DNA of 64,000 nucleotides from UBA1794 sp031552405 (GTDB lineage: Bacteria > Bacteroidota > Bacteroidia > Bacteroidales > Bacteroidaceae): positions 1-64,000 of the forward strand of contig JAVBMN010000001.1 of assembly GCA_031552405.1 (NCBI GenBank). The letters run 5' to 3'. The stretch's first letter is position 1; the number at the start of each line of letters is the position of its first letter. Below the pieces are notes generated by a model, which was not told the DNA's origin, ran no database searches, and worked only from the letters and a program-made list of their open reading frames with translations. Positions 1 through 8,840 of this stretch are shown piece by piece. The translations under genes and the position numbers were made by a program.

Positions 1-476
1 ATCCTCCCCCAGTAGCTTCGCCGCGGACTGCGTCCTTGCTTGCCCAACTGGGGGTTACCAAAATGAAAGCCCATTCGGGCTATCCATGCGGAACGCTTAC
101 AATCTGTAACTTATTTGAAGAGCACTTGGACTTTTGGCACAGCCCCATCTGCGGATAAGGCACGGTATTCAGATGTGGATGCAAGACATCCACGTTTCTA
201 CACTCCGGGATGCGTAACATCCCTGAGAACGGCCGCACCTCTAGGTGTGAAGGGAGAGTGAAGGGTGGGGTTCACACATAACAAACTGTATACCAAATAA
301 TTAAAGAAACCCCGTGAAGGGCAAGGTTCACCCATAAGAAGCTAACGCACAAACAGTTACACCACATGTGAAGGGTAGATCCTCTTTTTTTTGAAAATCC
401 GTGGTCTTTTCGGTACTTATGCTCTGGGAATAGTAAGATAATCGCTTTACAAAGCTGTTTTTAAGCAGTTTCTTAG
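1..476. other. Non-coding stretch with serial hairpins and a ~55-bp tandem repeat
   Basis: No convincing gene is seen. The sequence shows several short perfect stems: CCCCCAGT/ACTGGGGG (6-13 with 47-54), AGCCC/GGGCT (68-81), GTGGATG/CATCCAC (175-193) and GGGATG/CATCCC (207-223). GTGAAGGG then occurs at 247, 258, 314 and 368; the last three begin units about 55 bp long that share a following TTCAC arm and CATAA. A run of T at 384-391 follows the last copy. The dense stems suggest a structured RNA or the remnant of a mobile or repetitive element, but I recognise no family. The left end may be cut by the window. Confidence 0.4.
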
Positions 477-484
477 TACTTTTG
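477..484 (+). promoter_or_regulatory. Bacteroidetes -7 element for rluF
   Basis: TACTTTTG fits TAnnTTTG and lies 22 bp before the rluF start codon, giving a short leader. No clear TTTG is seen at the -33 spacing. Confidence 0.55.
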
Positions 485-506
485 CAGGCTCTTATCCTAA
501 CAAGCA

Positions 507-1499
507 ATGGAATACAGATTAAATAAATACATCAGCGCCACCGGACACTGCTCGCGCCGGGAGGCCGACCGTCTCATTGAAGAAGGACACGTAAAGGTAA
601 ACGGTAAACGTGCCACCATAGGCATGCGCGTGCTGCCCGGGCAGAAAGTTACGGTACGTGGCGAGCAGATACAGAATGAAACAGAACCTGTATACATTGC
701 TTACAATAAGCCAGTGGGTATAGTAAGTACTACCGATACGCAGGAGAAGTTTAATATTGTGACTGCCATCAGCCACGAGCAGCGCATCTTCCCCATCGGC
801 CGGTTGGACAAAGACTCACAGGGACTGATCCTGCTGACCAACGACGGCGACATCGTAAACAAGATCCTCCGTGTGGGTAACAACCACCGGAAGGAATACA
901 TCGTACGCGTGGATAAACCCATCACCCCCGATTTCCTGACCAATATGGCACAGGGTGTACCCATCCTGGACCGCGTAACCCGCCGGTGCGAGATCCGGCA
1001 GATCAACCCCTACACCTTCCAGATATCCCTCATCCAAGGCCTCAACCGCCAGATACGCCGCATGTGCGAGTATTTCGACTACGAAGTACTACGGCTGGAA
1101 CGCATCCAGATCATGAATATCAAACTGGGCAATCTGGGTGAAGGCAATTGGCGCAACCTCACAGAAAGCGAGCTGGAAGGCCTCTTCGACCTGCTTGAAG
1201 AATCAAAGAGTATTGCCGATTCCAAAAAGCCTGCTCACAGCAACAAGGCTATGAACAAGGCTCTGCAAGAATACGACATCAAGACCGACTACCGCAAAGC
1301 CAGCAGCGTAGCCAAGCAACCGCGTAAATCAAATTCTGATCGCCCGCGCTACATCCCTAAGCCCGCAGCCGCCGAGGGTGAAGACACACCCAAGTACACC
1401 CGGAAAAAAGCCTCTGCCGGCCCGCGTGTAGGTAAGTCGAAAGCTACCAAAGGAAGGCCTCAGCCCAAGACACAAACCACGGTAAGAAAAAAGCGATAA
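507..1499 (+). CDS. rluF: 23S rRNA pseudouridine synthase, RluF-like
   Basis: Isomerises a uridine in 23S rRNA to pseudouridine; RluF acts near position 2604 in E. coli. The protein has 330 residues. An S4 RNA-binding domain fills about residues 3-50, and the RsuA/RluB/E/F catalytic domain follows with GRLDKDSQGL, where Asp101 is the expected catalytic residue. QGLNRQIRRMCE and the RL..I.I..LGNL.EG.WR block near the end of the domain are typical of RluF. From about residue 235 the chain becomes a long Lys/Arg/Pro-rich tail, absent from E. coli RluF but common in Bacteroidetes versions; it probably adds RNA affinity (inference). The start is fixed by the S4 domain and the promoter just upstream. 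It converges with the permease cluster, whose last stop lies 8 bp away, and no intrinsic terminator is visible between them. Confidence 0.9.
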   Translation: MEYRLNKYISATGHCSRREADRLIEEGHVKVNGKRATIGMRVLPGQKVTVRGEQIQNETEPVYIAYNKPVGIVSTTDTQEKFNIVTAISHEQRIFPIGRLDKDSQGLILLTNDGDIVNKILRVGNNHRKEYIVRVDKPITPDFLTNMAQGVPILDRVTRRCEIRQINPYTFQISLIQGLNRQIRRMCEYFDYEVLRLERIQIMNIKLGNLGEGNWRNLTESELEGLFDLLEESKSIADSKKPAHSNKAMNKALQEYDIKTDYRKASSVAKQPRKSNSDRPRYIPKPAAAEGEDTPKYTRKKASAGPRVGKSKATKGRPQPKTQTTVRKKR

Positions 1500-1507
1500 G
1501 GGGATTT

Positions 1508-2743
1508 CTAATCCTCATGTAACGCCTCGGCAGGCGGAATCTTCATAGCCCGCCGGGCTGGTATCCACACGCTGAGCACAATGGTAAAGGCTATCAGCAA
1601 GAAAGTGAGACCTGCGGTATGGAAGAAACGCTGGAAGGTATAAGAGTCTGCATGAAACCAACCCATCAGTTCCAGATCCACGATGCAGTAATCCATCCAC
1701 AAAGCGGGCAGGGTGGCCAGGCATAACAGGCACAGGCTCTCCCACACCAATCGCATAAAGATCTGCCGGCGGGAACTGCCTACAGCAATCTGAATAGCAA
1801 TCTCCTGACGACGCTGACGCGTGCGATACCAGAACACCCCCAACAGGGCAATGAACACATTGAACAACAAGAAAACCTGTATTCCATAAAACATCTTCTG
1901 CTCCGCGTCTACCTCATTCTGTGTATCCCGGCGAATCTCTGCAAAAGAGCGAATGTAGCATACAAAAAGATTACCTGCCTTGTAACGCACCGCATCTTTC
2001 CGGAAACGGGTCAGGAAATCCGTATCATCCTCCGCCTTAACACGGATGCAGAAGTCTGAATTGACAGGAAAACCACTGAGAGGCCTGGCAAAGAAACCTG
2101 AATATTCCCAGGATTGATAATCAGTATACCGTACCGGCTGCAATACAGCTACTACGGGATAGGAAACACCATAGTCTTCCTTGCTCATGCGAACCTTCTT
2201 TCCGCGGATCTCACGATCAGAAAGAGAAGGGGTCTGATTAAAAAAGCCACTGCTTACCATTACTGCGTCCGGATTACGAAACAGTGCTGCTAATTGCTCC
2301 GGCGTTTCACCATGCACTCCCCGGTAACGGAACACGCGAAAGAAATCAGGGCTTACAGAACGTATTAAGCTCCACACACTCACAGAATCATACCACAAAG
2401 CATACGAAGAGTTACTCCAGTTATAGGGATATGAATTATAAGAAAGGCTGGCAGCCTCTACATCCGGGCGATTGCGTACCAGATTAAATAAACGTTCCAT
2501 GCTACTTTGGTCGCCCTGCGGAAGAGAGGCATCAAAGGACGGACTATTGGGTGGAAACTCCTCCACTCCTATCAGATACGTATGGGATATATCAAAGCCG
2601 CGAGGCTGAAAATAAACGGTAAGACGCATATACAATGTATCCGTTACAAACCACAAGGCTACACTGATCAGGAACAGTTCGAAAACCAATGGCAAGTTGG
2701 CCATGCGTTCATTCCACATCTGAGTCCACAGTTTCTTCTTCAT
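1508..2743 (-). CDS. FtsX/MacB-type ABC transporter permease (type A, pair 1)
   Basis: Inner-membrane permease of the MacB/FtsX superfamily, 411 residues from the chosen start. It shows one N-terminal membrane helix (about residues 15-38), a large periplasmic domain and three C-terminal helices of the FtsX domain. The cytoplasmic segment RTRQRRQEIAIQIAVG and the closing PARRAMKIPPAEALHE are the family's most conserved parts. The start at MKKKLWTQMWNER matches the sister gene at 4013-5245; an upstream in-frame start at 2770 would overlap the preceding gene and is less likely. It is the last gene of the minus-strand series, 7 bp after its type B partner. The cluster has no ATPase or membrane-fusion gene, so partner and substrate are unknown. 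Family members export peptides or lipoproteins or act as mechanotransmitters. Confidence 0.85.
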   Translation of the reverse strand: MKKKLWTQMWNERMANLPLVFELFLISVALWFVTDTLYMRLTVYFQPRGFDISHTYLIGVEEFPPNSPSFDASLPQGDQSSMERLFNLVRNRPDVEAASLSYNSYPYNWSNSSYALWYDSVSVWSLIRSVSPDFFRVFRYRGVHGETPEQLAALFRNPDAVMVSSGFFNQTPSLSDREIRGKKVRMSKEDYGVSYPVVAVLQPVRYTDYQSWEYSGFFARPLSGFPVNSDFCIRVKAEDDTDFLTRFRKDAVRYKAGNLFVCYIRSFAEIRRDTQNEVDAEQKMFYGIQVFLLFNVFIALLGVFWYRTRQRRQEIAIQIAVGSSRRQIFMRLVWESLCLLCLATLPALWMDYCIVDLELMGWFHADSYTFQRFFHTAGLTFLLIAFTIVLSVWIPARRAMKIPPAEALHED

Positions 2744-2750
2744 ATTCTCT

Positions 2751-4010
2751 TCACTTTCTTGTAGCCACAATACTCAGGCGGATGGTACGCCATACAGGAA
2801 CCACACTGCTTATAAAATTGAGGGCAAAGCAAATCAGCAACAGCCAGGCAAAGTTGTACCAACGAAACAACACAAAGCACAATGTGTACAGATCAATACC
2901 CTTTCCCAGATAAAACAACCATTCACCATATATGTACGAAATAGCCAGGCACAAACACATCCCCACAATCCCCCCAAGTACAGTAACCAGGAAGCTTTCC
3001 GTAAACAGTTCGCGCATCAGGCTCTGGCGGGAAGCACCAAAAGAGCGACGAATGCGGATTTCCATCCTGCGCTGCCGCAAGCGGCTGTTCAGCATGGTAC
3101 TGAGATTCACAGCCGGAATCAGGAGTAGCAAGGCATATACCATCCACCTGTAACGACGTGCCTGATCCATATCCGGTAGATGGCTTCCCTTATGCGCAAT
3201 GGCAGTACGCTGGTCTTCAGGTTGCCCCTCAAAGCTGACCTCAGCACCGGAGGCCGAAAGGACATTCTTATTAAAACGGCTTACCAGCTCCTTAAATTCT
3301 TTCCGTATCTTCGGGAAATCGCGCTTGTCATGAGCCAGTATGGCAGCCTTAAGCGTGCCCGTCGTCCCCTTACAGTCTTTCCACTCATCCAGTCCCATCG
3401 TTGAGTAGGGTACCCATACCTGGGCATAGGTATAAGTCGCCAGGGACGAAACCGGACGCACTACGCCGCATATCTGGTAAAACACATAATTTATAAGGAA
3501 AGTACGCCCTGCCACATCTGAAGTACCCCACAACTTAAGAGCCAGATCTTCATCAATAACCGCCACACGGATAGCCGAAGCCTGAGCCTCTTTCGTATAA
3601 GGCTTGCCATGTATAAAAGTAAAGTTAAAAACCTTCCAAAAGCCCGCATCCGTACCTCTCAGCTTTACCTCTTCTCCCGATTTGGCAGGCAGGGAAACTT
3701 GTTTTAAATGATACACAGAATACGCACCCACAGCCTCTGCTGAGGTTAGCGGATAAATGCACTCCCGTATGCTGCGGTCACCCAGTGCCCAACTCTTCCA
3801 AGAACTGTTATCACTATATCTGGCCCAATTTACATGCAGGGTGCGGTCACGGTTGCTTTCCGGCACAAAGGGAGCGGTATACACCTGATCCATCATAGTA
3901 TACAGCATGATAAAAGCCACACTCAGCGCCGTACCAGCCACGGTAATACACATAAGCAGAGACTGCGTACGAAACTGGTGAAAGATTGTATGAAGGTATT
4001 GTTTCATCAT
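2751..4010 (-). CDS. FtsX/MacB-type ABC transporter permease (type B, pair 1)
   Basis: Second subunit type of the pair, about 419 residues. An N-terminal helix begins near residue 16 (LMCITVAGTALSVAFIMLY), followed by a periplasmic MacB-like domain and three C-terminal helices. Before the first of these helices sits the RRYRWMVYALLLLIPAVNL block, and SRLRQRRMEIRIRRSFG is the cytoplasmic loop. The ATG at 4010 sits just after the stop of the preceding type A gene; a GTG at 4016 would overlap that stop. Type A and B proteins differ in N-terminus and loop sequence and always occur as B then A in transcription order, so they probably form heterodimers (inference). It most resembles the type B genes at 5255-6523 and 8837-10111, which points to duplication of whole B-A pairs. 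Confidence 0.85.
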   Translation of the reverse strand: MMKQYLHTIFHQFRTQSLLMCITVAGTALSVAFIMLYTMMDQVYTAPFVPESNRDRTLHVNWARYSDNSSWKSWALGDRSIRECIYPLTSAEAVGAYSVYHLKQVSLPAKSGEEVKLRGTDAGFWKVFNFTFIHGKPYTKEAQASAIRVAVIDEDLALKLWGTSDVAGRTFLINYVFYQICGVVRPVSSLATYTYAQVWVPYSTMGLDEWKDCKGTTGTLKAAILAHDKRDFPKIRKEFKELVSRFNKNVLSASGAEVSFEGQPEDQRTAIAHKGSHLPDMDQARRYRWMVYALLLLIPAVNLSTMLNSRLRQRRMEIRIRRSFGASRQSLMRELFTESFLVTVLGGIVGMCLCLAISYIYGEWLFYLGKGIDLYTLCFVLFRWYNFAWLLLICFALNFISSVVPVWRTIRLSIVATRK

Positions 4011-4012
4011 AA

Positions 4013-5245
4013 TCACTCCTCATGTAACGCCTCGGCAGGCGGAATCTTCATAGCCCGACGGGCGGGCATCCACACGCTGAGCACAATGGTAAAGGCTATC
4101 AGTAAGAAAGTGAGGGCCACAGTATAGAAAAAACGCAGAGGCGTGTATCCAGCCTTATAAAACCAACTCGTCAGTCCTGCTTCCACAAGCCAGTAATCCA
4201 CACACAAAGCAAGCAAGGTGGCTACGCATAACAGGCACAGGCCTTCCAGCATGAGTCGCATAAAGACCTGGCGGCGAGAACTTCCTACGGCCATCTGCAA
4301 TGCTATCTCCTGACGACGCTGACGCGTACGATACCAGAATACACCCAACAAGGCCATACACACATTAAGGAGCAAGAAAAACATCACCGCATAATACATC
4401 TTTTGCTGCGCCTCCGTCTCACACTGAAACTTCTGGCGAATATCAGCAAAGGACTGGATATTGCGGATAAAAAGATTGCCTGATCTATAGCGCGGAGCGT
4501 CCTTCCAGAAACGTGCGATAAAGTCATTATCCGCTTCCGGCTTCACACGTATGCAAAGTTCGGACGATGAAGGGAAGCCCTTGAGGGGAGTTGCAAAGAA
4601 GAGCGAATAGCCTGCATTTGTATACTCATCATACCGCACCGTCTGCAACACAGCCGCTACGGGATACAGGCGAGTAGTATCACCATGTATCTGGATCTTT
4701 TTACCCAATAACTCATCATTGGAAATTTTAGGGCAACAATAAAAGATATCGTTGCTCAGCATGATCACATTCGGATCACCAAACAGTTCGGACAACTGCT
4801 CAGGCGTTTCGCCATGCATACCCTGATAGCGGAATACACGGAAGAAATCCGGAGATACCACACGATGATACCTGTTGACTGAAACAGAATCACACCGCAA
4901 TATCTTGTTAGAATTACGCCCATTATAAGGATATGAATAAATAGAAAGACTGGCCGCTTCTACATCGGAACGAGTGCGAATACGATCAAACAGGCGCTCC
5001 ATACTATCCTCGTCATTCCGGGGAATAGAGCTATTACAAGCCGGACTGGTACGAGGGAATTCGCCCACCTGAATGAGGTATGTATGTGAAATATCAAAGC
5101 CTAGTGGCTGGTAATATATCGCGAGGCGCGTGTATAGCATATCGGTAACCACCCATAAGGCTACGCTGATCAGGAACAATTCAAGGATCAACGGCAGATT
5201 AGCCCGCCGTTCATTCCACATCTGAGTCAATAACTTCTTCTTCAT
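4013..5245 (-). CDS. FtsX/MacB-type ABC transporter permease (type A, pair 2)
   Basis: A 410-residue permease close to the pair 1 type A protein. It shares MKKKLLTQMWNERRANLPL at the start, the periplasmic FRVFRYQGMHGETPEQL block, the RTRQRRQEIALQMAVG cytoplasmic loop and the PARRAMKIPPAEALHE ending. Topology is one N-terminal helix, a periplasmic domain, then three helices. It starts 9 bp after its type B partner ends and its stop abuts the next gene, so it belongs to one transcription unit with its neighbours. DNA identity with 1508-2743 is visibly high at the C-terminal end, with long shared runs, indicating a recent duplication or gene conversion. Substrate unknown. Confidence 0.85.
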   Translation of the reverse strand: MKKKLLTQMWNERRANLPLILELFLISVALWVVTDMLYTRLAIYYQPLGFDISHTYLIQVGEFPRTSPACNSSIPRNDEDSMERLFDRIRTRSDVEAASLSIYSYPYNGRNSNKILRCDSVSVNRYHRVVSPDFFRVFRYQGMHGETPEQLSELFGDPNVIMLSNDIFYCCPKISNDELLGKKIQIHGDTTRLYPVAAVLQTVRYDEYTNAGYSLFFATPLKGFPSSSELCIRVKPEADNDFIARFWKDAPRYRSGNLFIRNIQSFADIRQKFQCETEAQQKMYYAVMFFLLLNVCMALLGVFWYRTRQRRQEIALQMAVGSSRRQVFMRLMLEGLCLLCVATLLALCVDYWLVEAGLTSWFYKAGYTPLRFFYTVALTFLLIAFTIVLSVWMPARRAMKIPPAEALHEE

Positions 5246-5254
5246 GTCCCCTTT

Positions 5255-6523
5255 TTACTTTCCATTATCCATAATATTCATCCCTACCGTACGCCATACA
5301 GGAATGCTGCAGCTGACAAAGTTAAGCACCAGGCAAGCCAGCAACACGGCGACAAAGGTACTCCAGCGAAATAAGACTACCGCCAACGTGTACGGATCAA
5401 TACCTCCGTTACCCCGGTAGAACATCCACTCTCCATACGTATAGGATGCCATAAAACAAAGCAAAAGCCCCAAGACACCGCCCAGTACTGTCACCAAAAA
5501 GCTCTCTGCGAATAACTCATTCATCAAACGGCGACGAGAAGCGCCAAAAGAACGGCGGATGCCGATCTCAATATGACGTTGACGAAGGCGGCTATACAGC
5601 ATGGTACCAAGGTTTACCGCCGGAATAAGCAACAACAAGGCATATACCAATATATTGTGACGATGCTCCAGATCCATATCAGGAGTCGCATTCGCCCACT
5701 TACGGACAATAGAGGTGCATTGATCATCCGGCTGACCATTAAACTGCACATAACGCCCAATGGGAATAAGAACATCCGTATTAAAGCGCCCTGTGCGCTC
5801 CTCAAATTCACGACGTATGGCAGGGAAATCACTCTTTTTACGAGCCAGAATGGTGACTCTCAACACCCCCGTCAAGCCTAATTCATCATTCCATTCATTC
5901 AACCCTACAGCTGTATAAGGCAACCACATACGGGCATAGGCGCTGACAGCCAGCGAAGAAACCGGACGCACCACTCCGGCCACCCGGTAAGGCACATAGT
6001 CCACTTCAAAGATACGACCTGCTACATCCGTAGTGTTCCATAACTCAAGGGCCAGATCTGTATCGATAACAGCCACACGAAGCGCCGAGCGTACATCTGC
6101 CTTTGTATAGGGCTTTCCACTGATGAAAGTAAAATCAAACACCTTCCAAAAGCCCTCATTGGTAGCCTTTACCTCTACCCCCTTTCCTCCCTTCCTTGGA
6201 AGCGACACCTGCACCACCTCATTTTTGGAATGCACAGCCACAGCCTCAGGGGTACGAAGAGGGAGAATACACCCCTGTATCGTATGTTCGCCAAGAGAAG
6301 CATTACTAGCCCAGTCTCCATTATACAATTGATCTGTTACAAACTTTATGTGCAAACTACGGTCACGGTTGCTTTCCGGCGCAAAGGATGCGGTATACAC
6401 CTGATCCATCATCATGTACAACATAATAAAGGCAATACTCAGTGCCGTACCTGCCACTGTGATACTCATGAGCAGGGGTTGTGTCTGGAACTGGTGGAGA
6501 AGCGGGCGAATGTAGCGTTTCAT
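5255..6523 (-). CDS. FtsX/MacB-type ABC transporter permease (type B, pair 2)
   Basis: A 422-residue permease with an N-terminal helix (LMSITVAGTALSIAFIMLY), then VYTASFAPESNRDRSLH at the start of the periplasmic domain, and a C-terminal FtsX domain holding ILVYALLLLIPAVNL, SRLRQRHIEIGIRRSFG and GVLGLLLCFMASY. It follows the DUF2807 gene with a 20-bp gap and precedes its type A partner by 9 bp, so the DUF2807 product and these permeases are probably made from one transcript. The energy-coupling ATPase must be encoded elsewhere, or the permeases work without one as is suspected for some FtsX-like proteins (inference). Confidence 0.85.
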   Translation of the reverse strand: MKRYIRPLLHQFQTQPLLMSITVAGTALSIAFIMLYMMMDQVYTASFAPESNRDRSLHIKFVTDQLYNGDWASNASLGEHTIQGCILPLRTPEAVAVHSKNEVVQVSLPRKGGKGVEVKATNEGFWKVFDFTFISGKPYTKADVRSALRVAVIDTDLALELWNTTDVAGRIFEVDYVPYRVAGVVRPVSSLAVSAYARMWLPYTAVGLNEWNDELGLTGVLRVTILARKKSDFPAIRREFEERTGRFNTDVLIPIGRYVQFNGQPDDQCTSIVRKWANATPDMDLEHRHNILVYALLLLIPAVNLGTMLYSRLRQRHIEIGIRRSFGASRRRLMNELFAESFLVTVLGGVLGLLLCFMASYTYGEWMFYRGNGGIDPYTLAVVLFRWSTFVAVLLACLVLNFVSCSIPVWRTVGMNIMDNGK

Positions 6524-6543
6524 TCAATTCAGGATCAAGAAGG

Positions 6544-7443
6544 TTACTTTCCGGATACTTTCAAGCCGATGGTATTCAGGAAACCACCATTTTGATTGAA
6601 AGAAATTGTACCGGTAGTTCCCGACAAATTGGTTTGGTTATGTCCACTACCTTTTACCTCCGTATGCTTTGTCTTCAGATTCTCTACTGTAAACTTTCCT
6701 ATACCAGTATTTACAATACTAAACAGGCCGCAGCGAATGGTATTAAGATTCACATTACCCGTCGCCGAGTTTAAAACGGAAACAGACTCGCTGCTTGTGA
6801 TATCATCACCTTTCAGGTTTCCTACTCCCTTACATTCTATCTGGATATCCCCGGCTGTAATGCTTTTCAGGTTCGAACTTCCTACTCCTGGCTGTTCCAA
6901 AGTGACGTGATTAGCTTTCAGTACATCCACATTGACATTCCCTACCCCCTTTAAAGATATACTCAGGTCAGCCACTTCCACGCCGTTCAGATTTACATTG
7001 CCTACACCTTTGAGTTGCACATTCAGGTCTGCGGATTTCTGCTTTCCGCTCATGTAGAAATTACCCACTCCTTTCAACTGAATTTCCTTAAGATAGGGAG
7101 CTGTAACTCTGGCCGTCGGAGCCTGATTGTTTTTGCCATTATTGTTCTTTTCATCGTCTTTTTTTGTTTTAAAGAACAGGACGCCATCCTTCTGCTCGAT
7201 ACGGATGCGATCCAAGTCCTTCTTTTTCCCTGTCAATTTCAAAGAATAAGTATCGCCGGGTACAAATTCCACATTCATTACCCCTTCATGGATAATGCTT
7301 GTAAAGTTGTTCAGATTCATGCGGGTTACTGATTCCGCTTCATCGGCATCAAATGTGTTTTGCGCCTTGACTGCCTGAGGAATGCAAGTAAATAGACTTG
7401 CACCCAGTAGAATGAAACATCCTATTTTCGTAATAGCTTTCAT
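6544..7443 (-). CDS. DUF2807 (GIN domain, putative auto-transporter adhesin head) protein
   Basis: A 299-residue exported protein with an N-terminal signal peptide (IGCFILLGASLFTCIPQAVKA). From about residue 40 to the end it shows the DUF2807/GIN fold, a right-handed beta helix with a repeated LKGVGN-type motif (LKGVGNFYM, LKGVGNVNL, LKGVGNVNV, CKGVGNLKG). Such proteins are periplasmic or outer-membrane associated in Bacteroidetes; their function is not established. It lies between two permease pairs, on the same strand, just after a sigma-54-type promoter with an upstream palindrome pair, so it heads a transcript that continues into the pair 2 and pair 1 permeases. A role with the transporter, for example as an envelope-stress product, is inference from position only. 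Confidence 0.85.
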   Translation of the reverse strand: MKAITKIGCFILLGASLFTCIPQAVKAQNTFDADEAESVTRMNLNNFTSIIHEGVMNVEFVPGDTYSLKLTGKKKDLDRIRIEQKDGVLFFKTKKDDEKNNNGKNNQAPTARVTAPYLKEIQLKGVGNFYMSGKQKSADLNVQLKGVGNVNLNGVEVADLSISLKGVGNVNVDVLKANHVTLEQPGVGSSNLKSITAGDIQIECKGVGNLKGDDITSSESVSVLNSATGNVNLNTIRCGLFSIVNTGIGKFTVENLKTKHTEVKGSGHNQTNLSGTTGTISFNQNGGFLNTIGLKVSGK

Positions 7444-7497
7444 AGATTACAATTGGTTTTAAAGATTGGATTAGATTATATTTTATACTGAATACCT

Positions 7498-7514
7498 TTC
7501 AAGCTCCGTGCCAA
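7498..7514 (-). promoter_or_regulatory. Sigma-54 (RpoN) promoter before the DUF2807 gene
   Basis: The minus strand reads TTGGCACGGAGCTTGAA, matching the -24/-12 consensus TTGGCACG-N4-TTGC except for the last C. The expected start falls about 40-45 bp before the DUF2807 start codon. A pair of palindromes begins exactly 44 bp upstream, where an enhancer-binding activator would sit. Confidence 0.8.
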
Positions 7515-7557
7515 ACAGATAATCCATTGTAAGACAAACGGATATACTGTATATTTA

Positions 7558-7595
7558 GTGTACGATTTCGAACACTATTGCCCAAAACCGAACAC
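7558..7595. promoter_or_regulatory. Tandem activator palindromes upstream of the sigma-54 promoter
   Basis: Two 18-bp sites with a 4-bp spacer: GTGTACG-ATTT-CGAACAC at 7558-7575 and a weaker TTGCCCA-AAAC-CGAACAC at 7578-7595, start-to-start 20 bp (about two helical turns). The same motif, spacing and distance recur at 10199-10235. They lie between the stop of the preceding permease and the sigma-54 promoter. Confidence 0.7.
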
Positions 7596-7601
7596 TTATT
7601 T

Positions 7602-8840
7602 CTATTCATGCAACGCCTCAGCCGGGTGTATCCTTGTGGCCCGACGAGCAGGATACCAGATGCTTGCAAAAATGGTCAGTGCAATGATCAGGAAGGTCAT
7701 GCCTATTGTCAGAAAATACCGCGAAAAGGTAAAATACACATTCTGATATTGATCCACCAGTTCCGCTTTCATGATGTAAAAATCCGCTAAGAGCGCAGGT
7801 ATGGTGGCAGCAATCAACAGGCAGAGTCCCTCAGACAAGATACGGATGAACACCTGACGGCGGGAGCTTCCCATGGCCATCTGAATGGCAACCTCCTGCC
7901 GACGCTGGCGGGTACGGAACCAAAATACTCCGAAGAGTGCCACAAATACATTGAGCAGCAGGAATCCCATGACAGAGTAGTACAGGTTATTCTTGGCATC
8001 ATCCAGTTTATGACACTCGCTGCGCACATCACGGAAGGAAGCAATGTTTCGTATAAAGACATTGCCCTCCTGATAACGAGGCACATCTTTCCAGAAACGG
8101 GATATGAAATCCCGATCCTGATCCGGCTTCACGCGGATATGAAACTGGGAAAGCACATCAAACCACGGACTATATTCTGCAAATAGAAAGCCCATATCGT
8201 CTTTGCCCACATAATCATCTCTTCGTGCAGGTTGTAATATTGTATGAAAGGTATGTGGACGGGCCTGTTCATCGTACATGTAGCTAAACGTTTGTCCCCG
8301 AAGTGCCTCACCGCGTATCCCATATGAGATGAACGCATTACTGCTTATGAAGACTGCCGTTCCGGTCTTATACAACTCGGCCAACTCCTCCGGTGTTTCG
8401 CCATGAAGTCCCTTGAAACAGAATACACGGAAATACTCAGGCGAAGCAGTAATATGCCAAAGCTTCACGGCACAAGTATCATATTTTATCCACATATAGT
8501 TACCCGTTCCGGAATAAGGATGCGAAACATACGACACACAGGCTGCTTCTACATCCGGTCGTTGCTGAATACGGTGCAGGATAGTAAGTATATCTTCCGA
8601 TTCCTTTCCATTCCTCATCCGATCCGGCCTATATTCTTTATTTGTCTCCGACAAACGGTCCATCTCCACCATGTATACATGCGAGATATCAAAGCCTTTG
8701 GGCTGGAAGTAAATGCTCAGGCGCACATACAGCGTATCCACCACAAACCACATTACCACGCTGATCAATAGCAACTCCACAAAGAGCGGCAGATTGGAAC
8801 GGCGCTCGTTCCATAACTGGGTAATCATTTTCTTAATCAT
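7602..8840 (-). CDS. FtsX/MacB-type ABC transporter permease (type A, pair 3)
   Basis: A type A permease, about 412 residues from MIKKMITQLWNERRSNLPL. It has one N-terminal helix, a periplasmic domain with FRVFCFKGLHGETPEEL, and three C-terminal helices; the loop RTRQRRQEVAIQMAMG and the ending PARRATRIHPAEALHE match the other two copies. The ATG at 8840 overlaps the TGA of the type B gene (ATGA), indicating translational coupling; an upstream start at 8858 would overlap more and is not supported by the sister genes. It is more diverged from the pair 1 and pair 2 copies than they are from each other, so the pair 1/pair 2 split is the more recent duplication. Confidence 0.85.
   Translation of the reverse strand: MIKKMITQLWNERRSNLPLFVELLLISVVMWFVVDTLYVRLSIYFQPKGFDISHVYMVEMDRLSETNKEYRPDRMRNGKESEDILTILHRIQQRPDVEAACVSYVSHPYSGTGNYMWIKYDTCAVKLWHITASPEYFRVFCFKGLHGETPEELAELYKTGTAVFISSNAFISYGIRGEALRGQTFSYMYDEQARPHTFHTILQPARRDDYVGKDDMGFLFAEYSPWFDVLSQFHIRVKPDQDRDFISRFWKDVPRYQEGNVFIRNIASFRDVRSECHKLDDAKNNLYYSVMGFLLLNVFVALFGVFWFRTRQRRQEVAIQMAMGSSRRQVFIRILSEGLCLLIAATIPALLADFYIMKAELVDQYQNVYFTFSRYFLTIGMTFLIIALTIFASIWYPARRATRIHPAEALHE

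Noticed and set aside
131..150. TTTTGGCACAGCC, sigma-54-like
   Set aside because: The -24 part fits but no TTGC lies at the -12 spacing, and no gene or palindrome pair follows.
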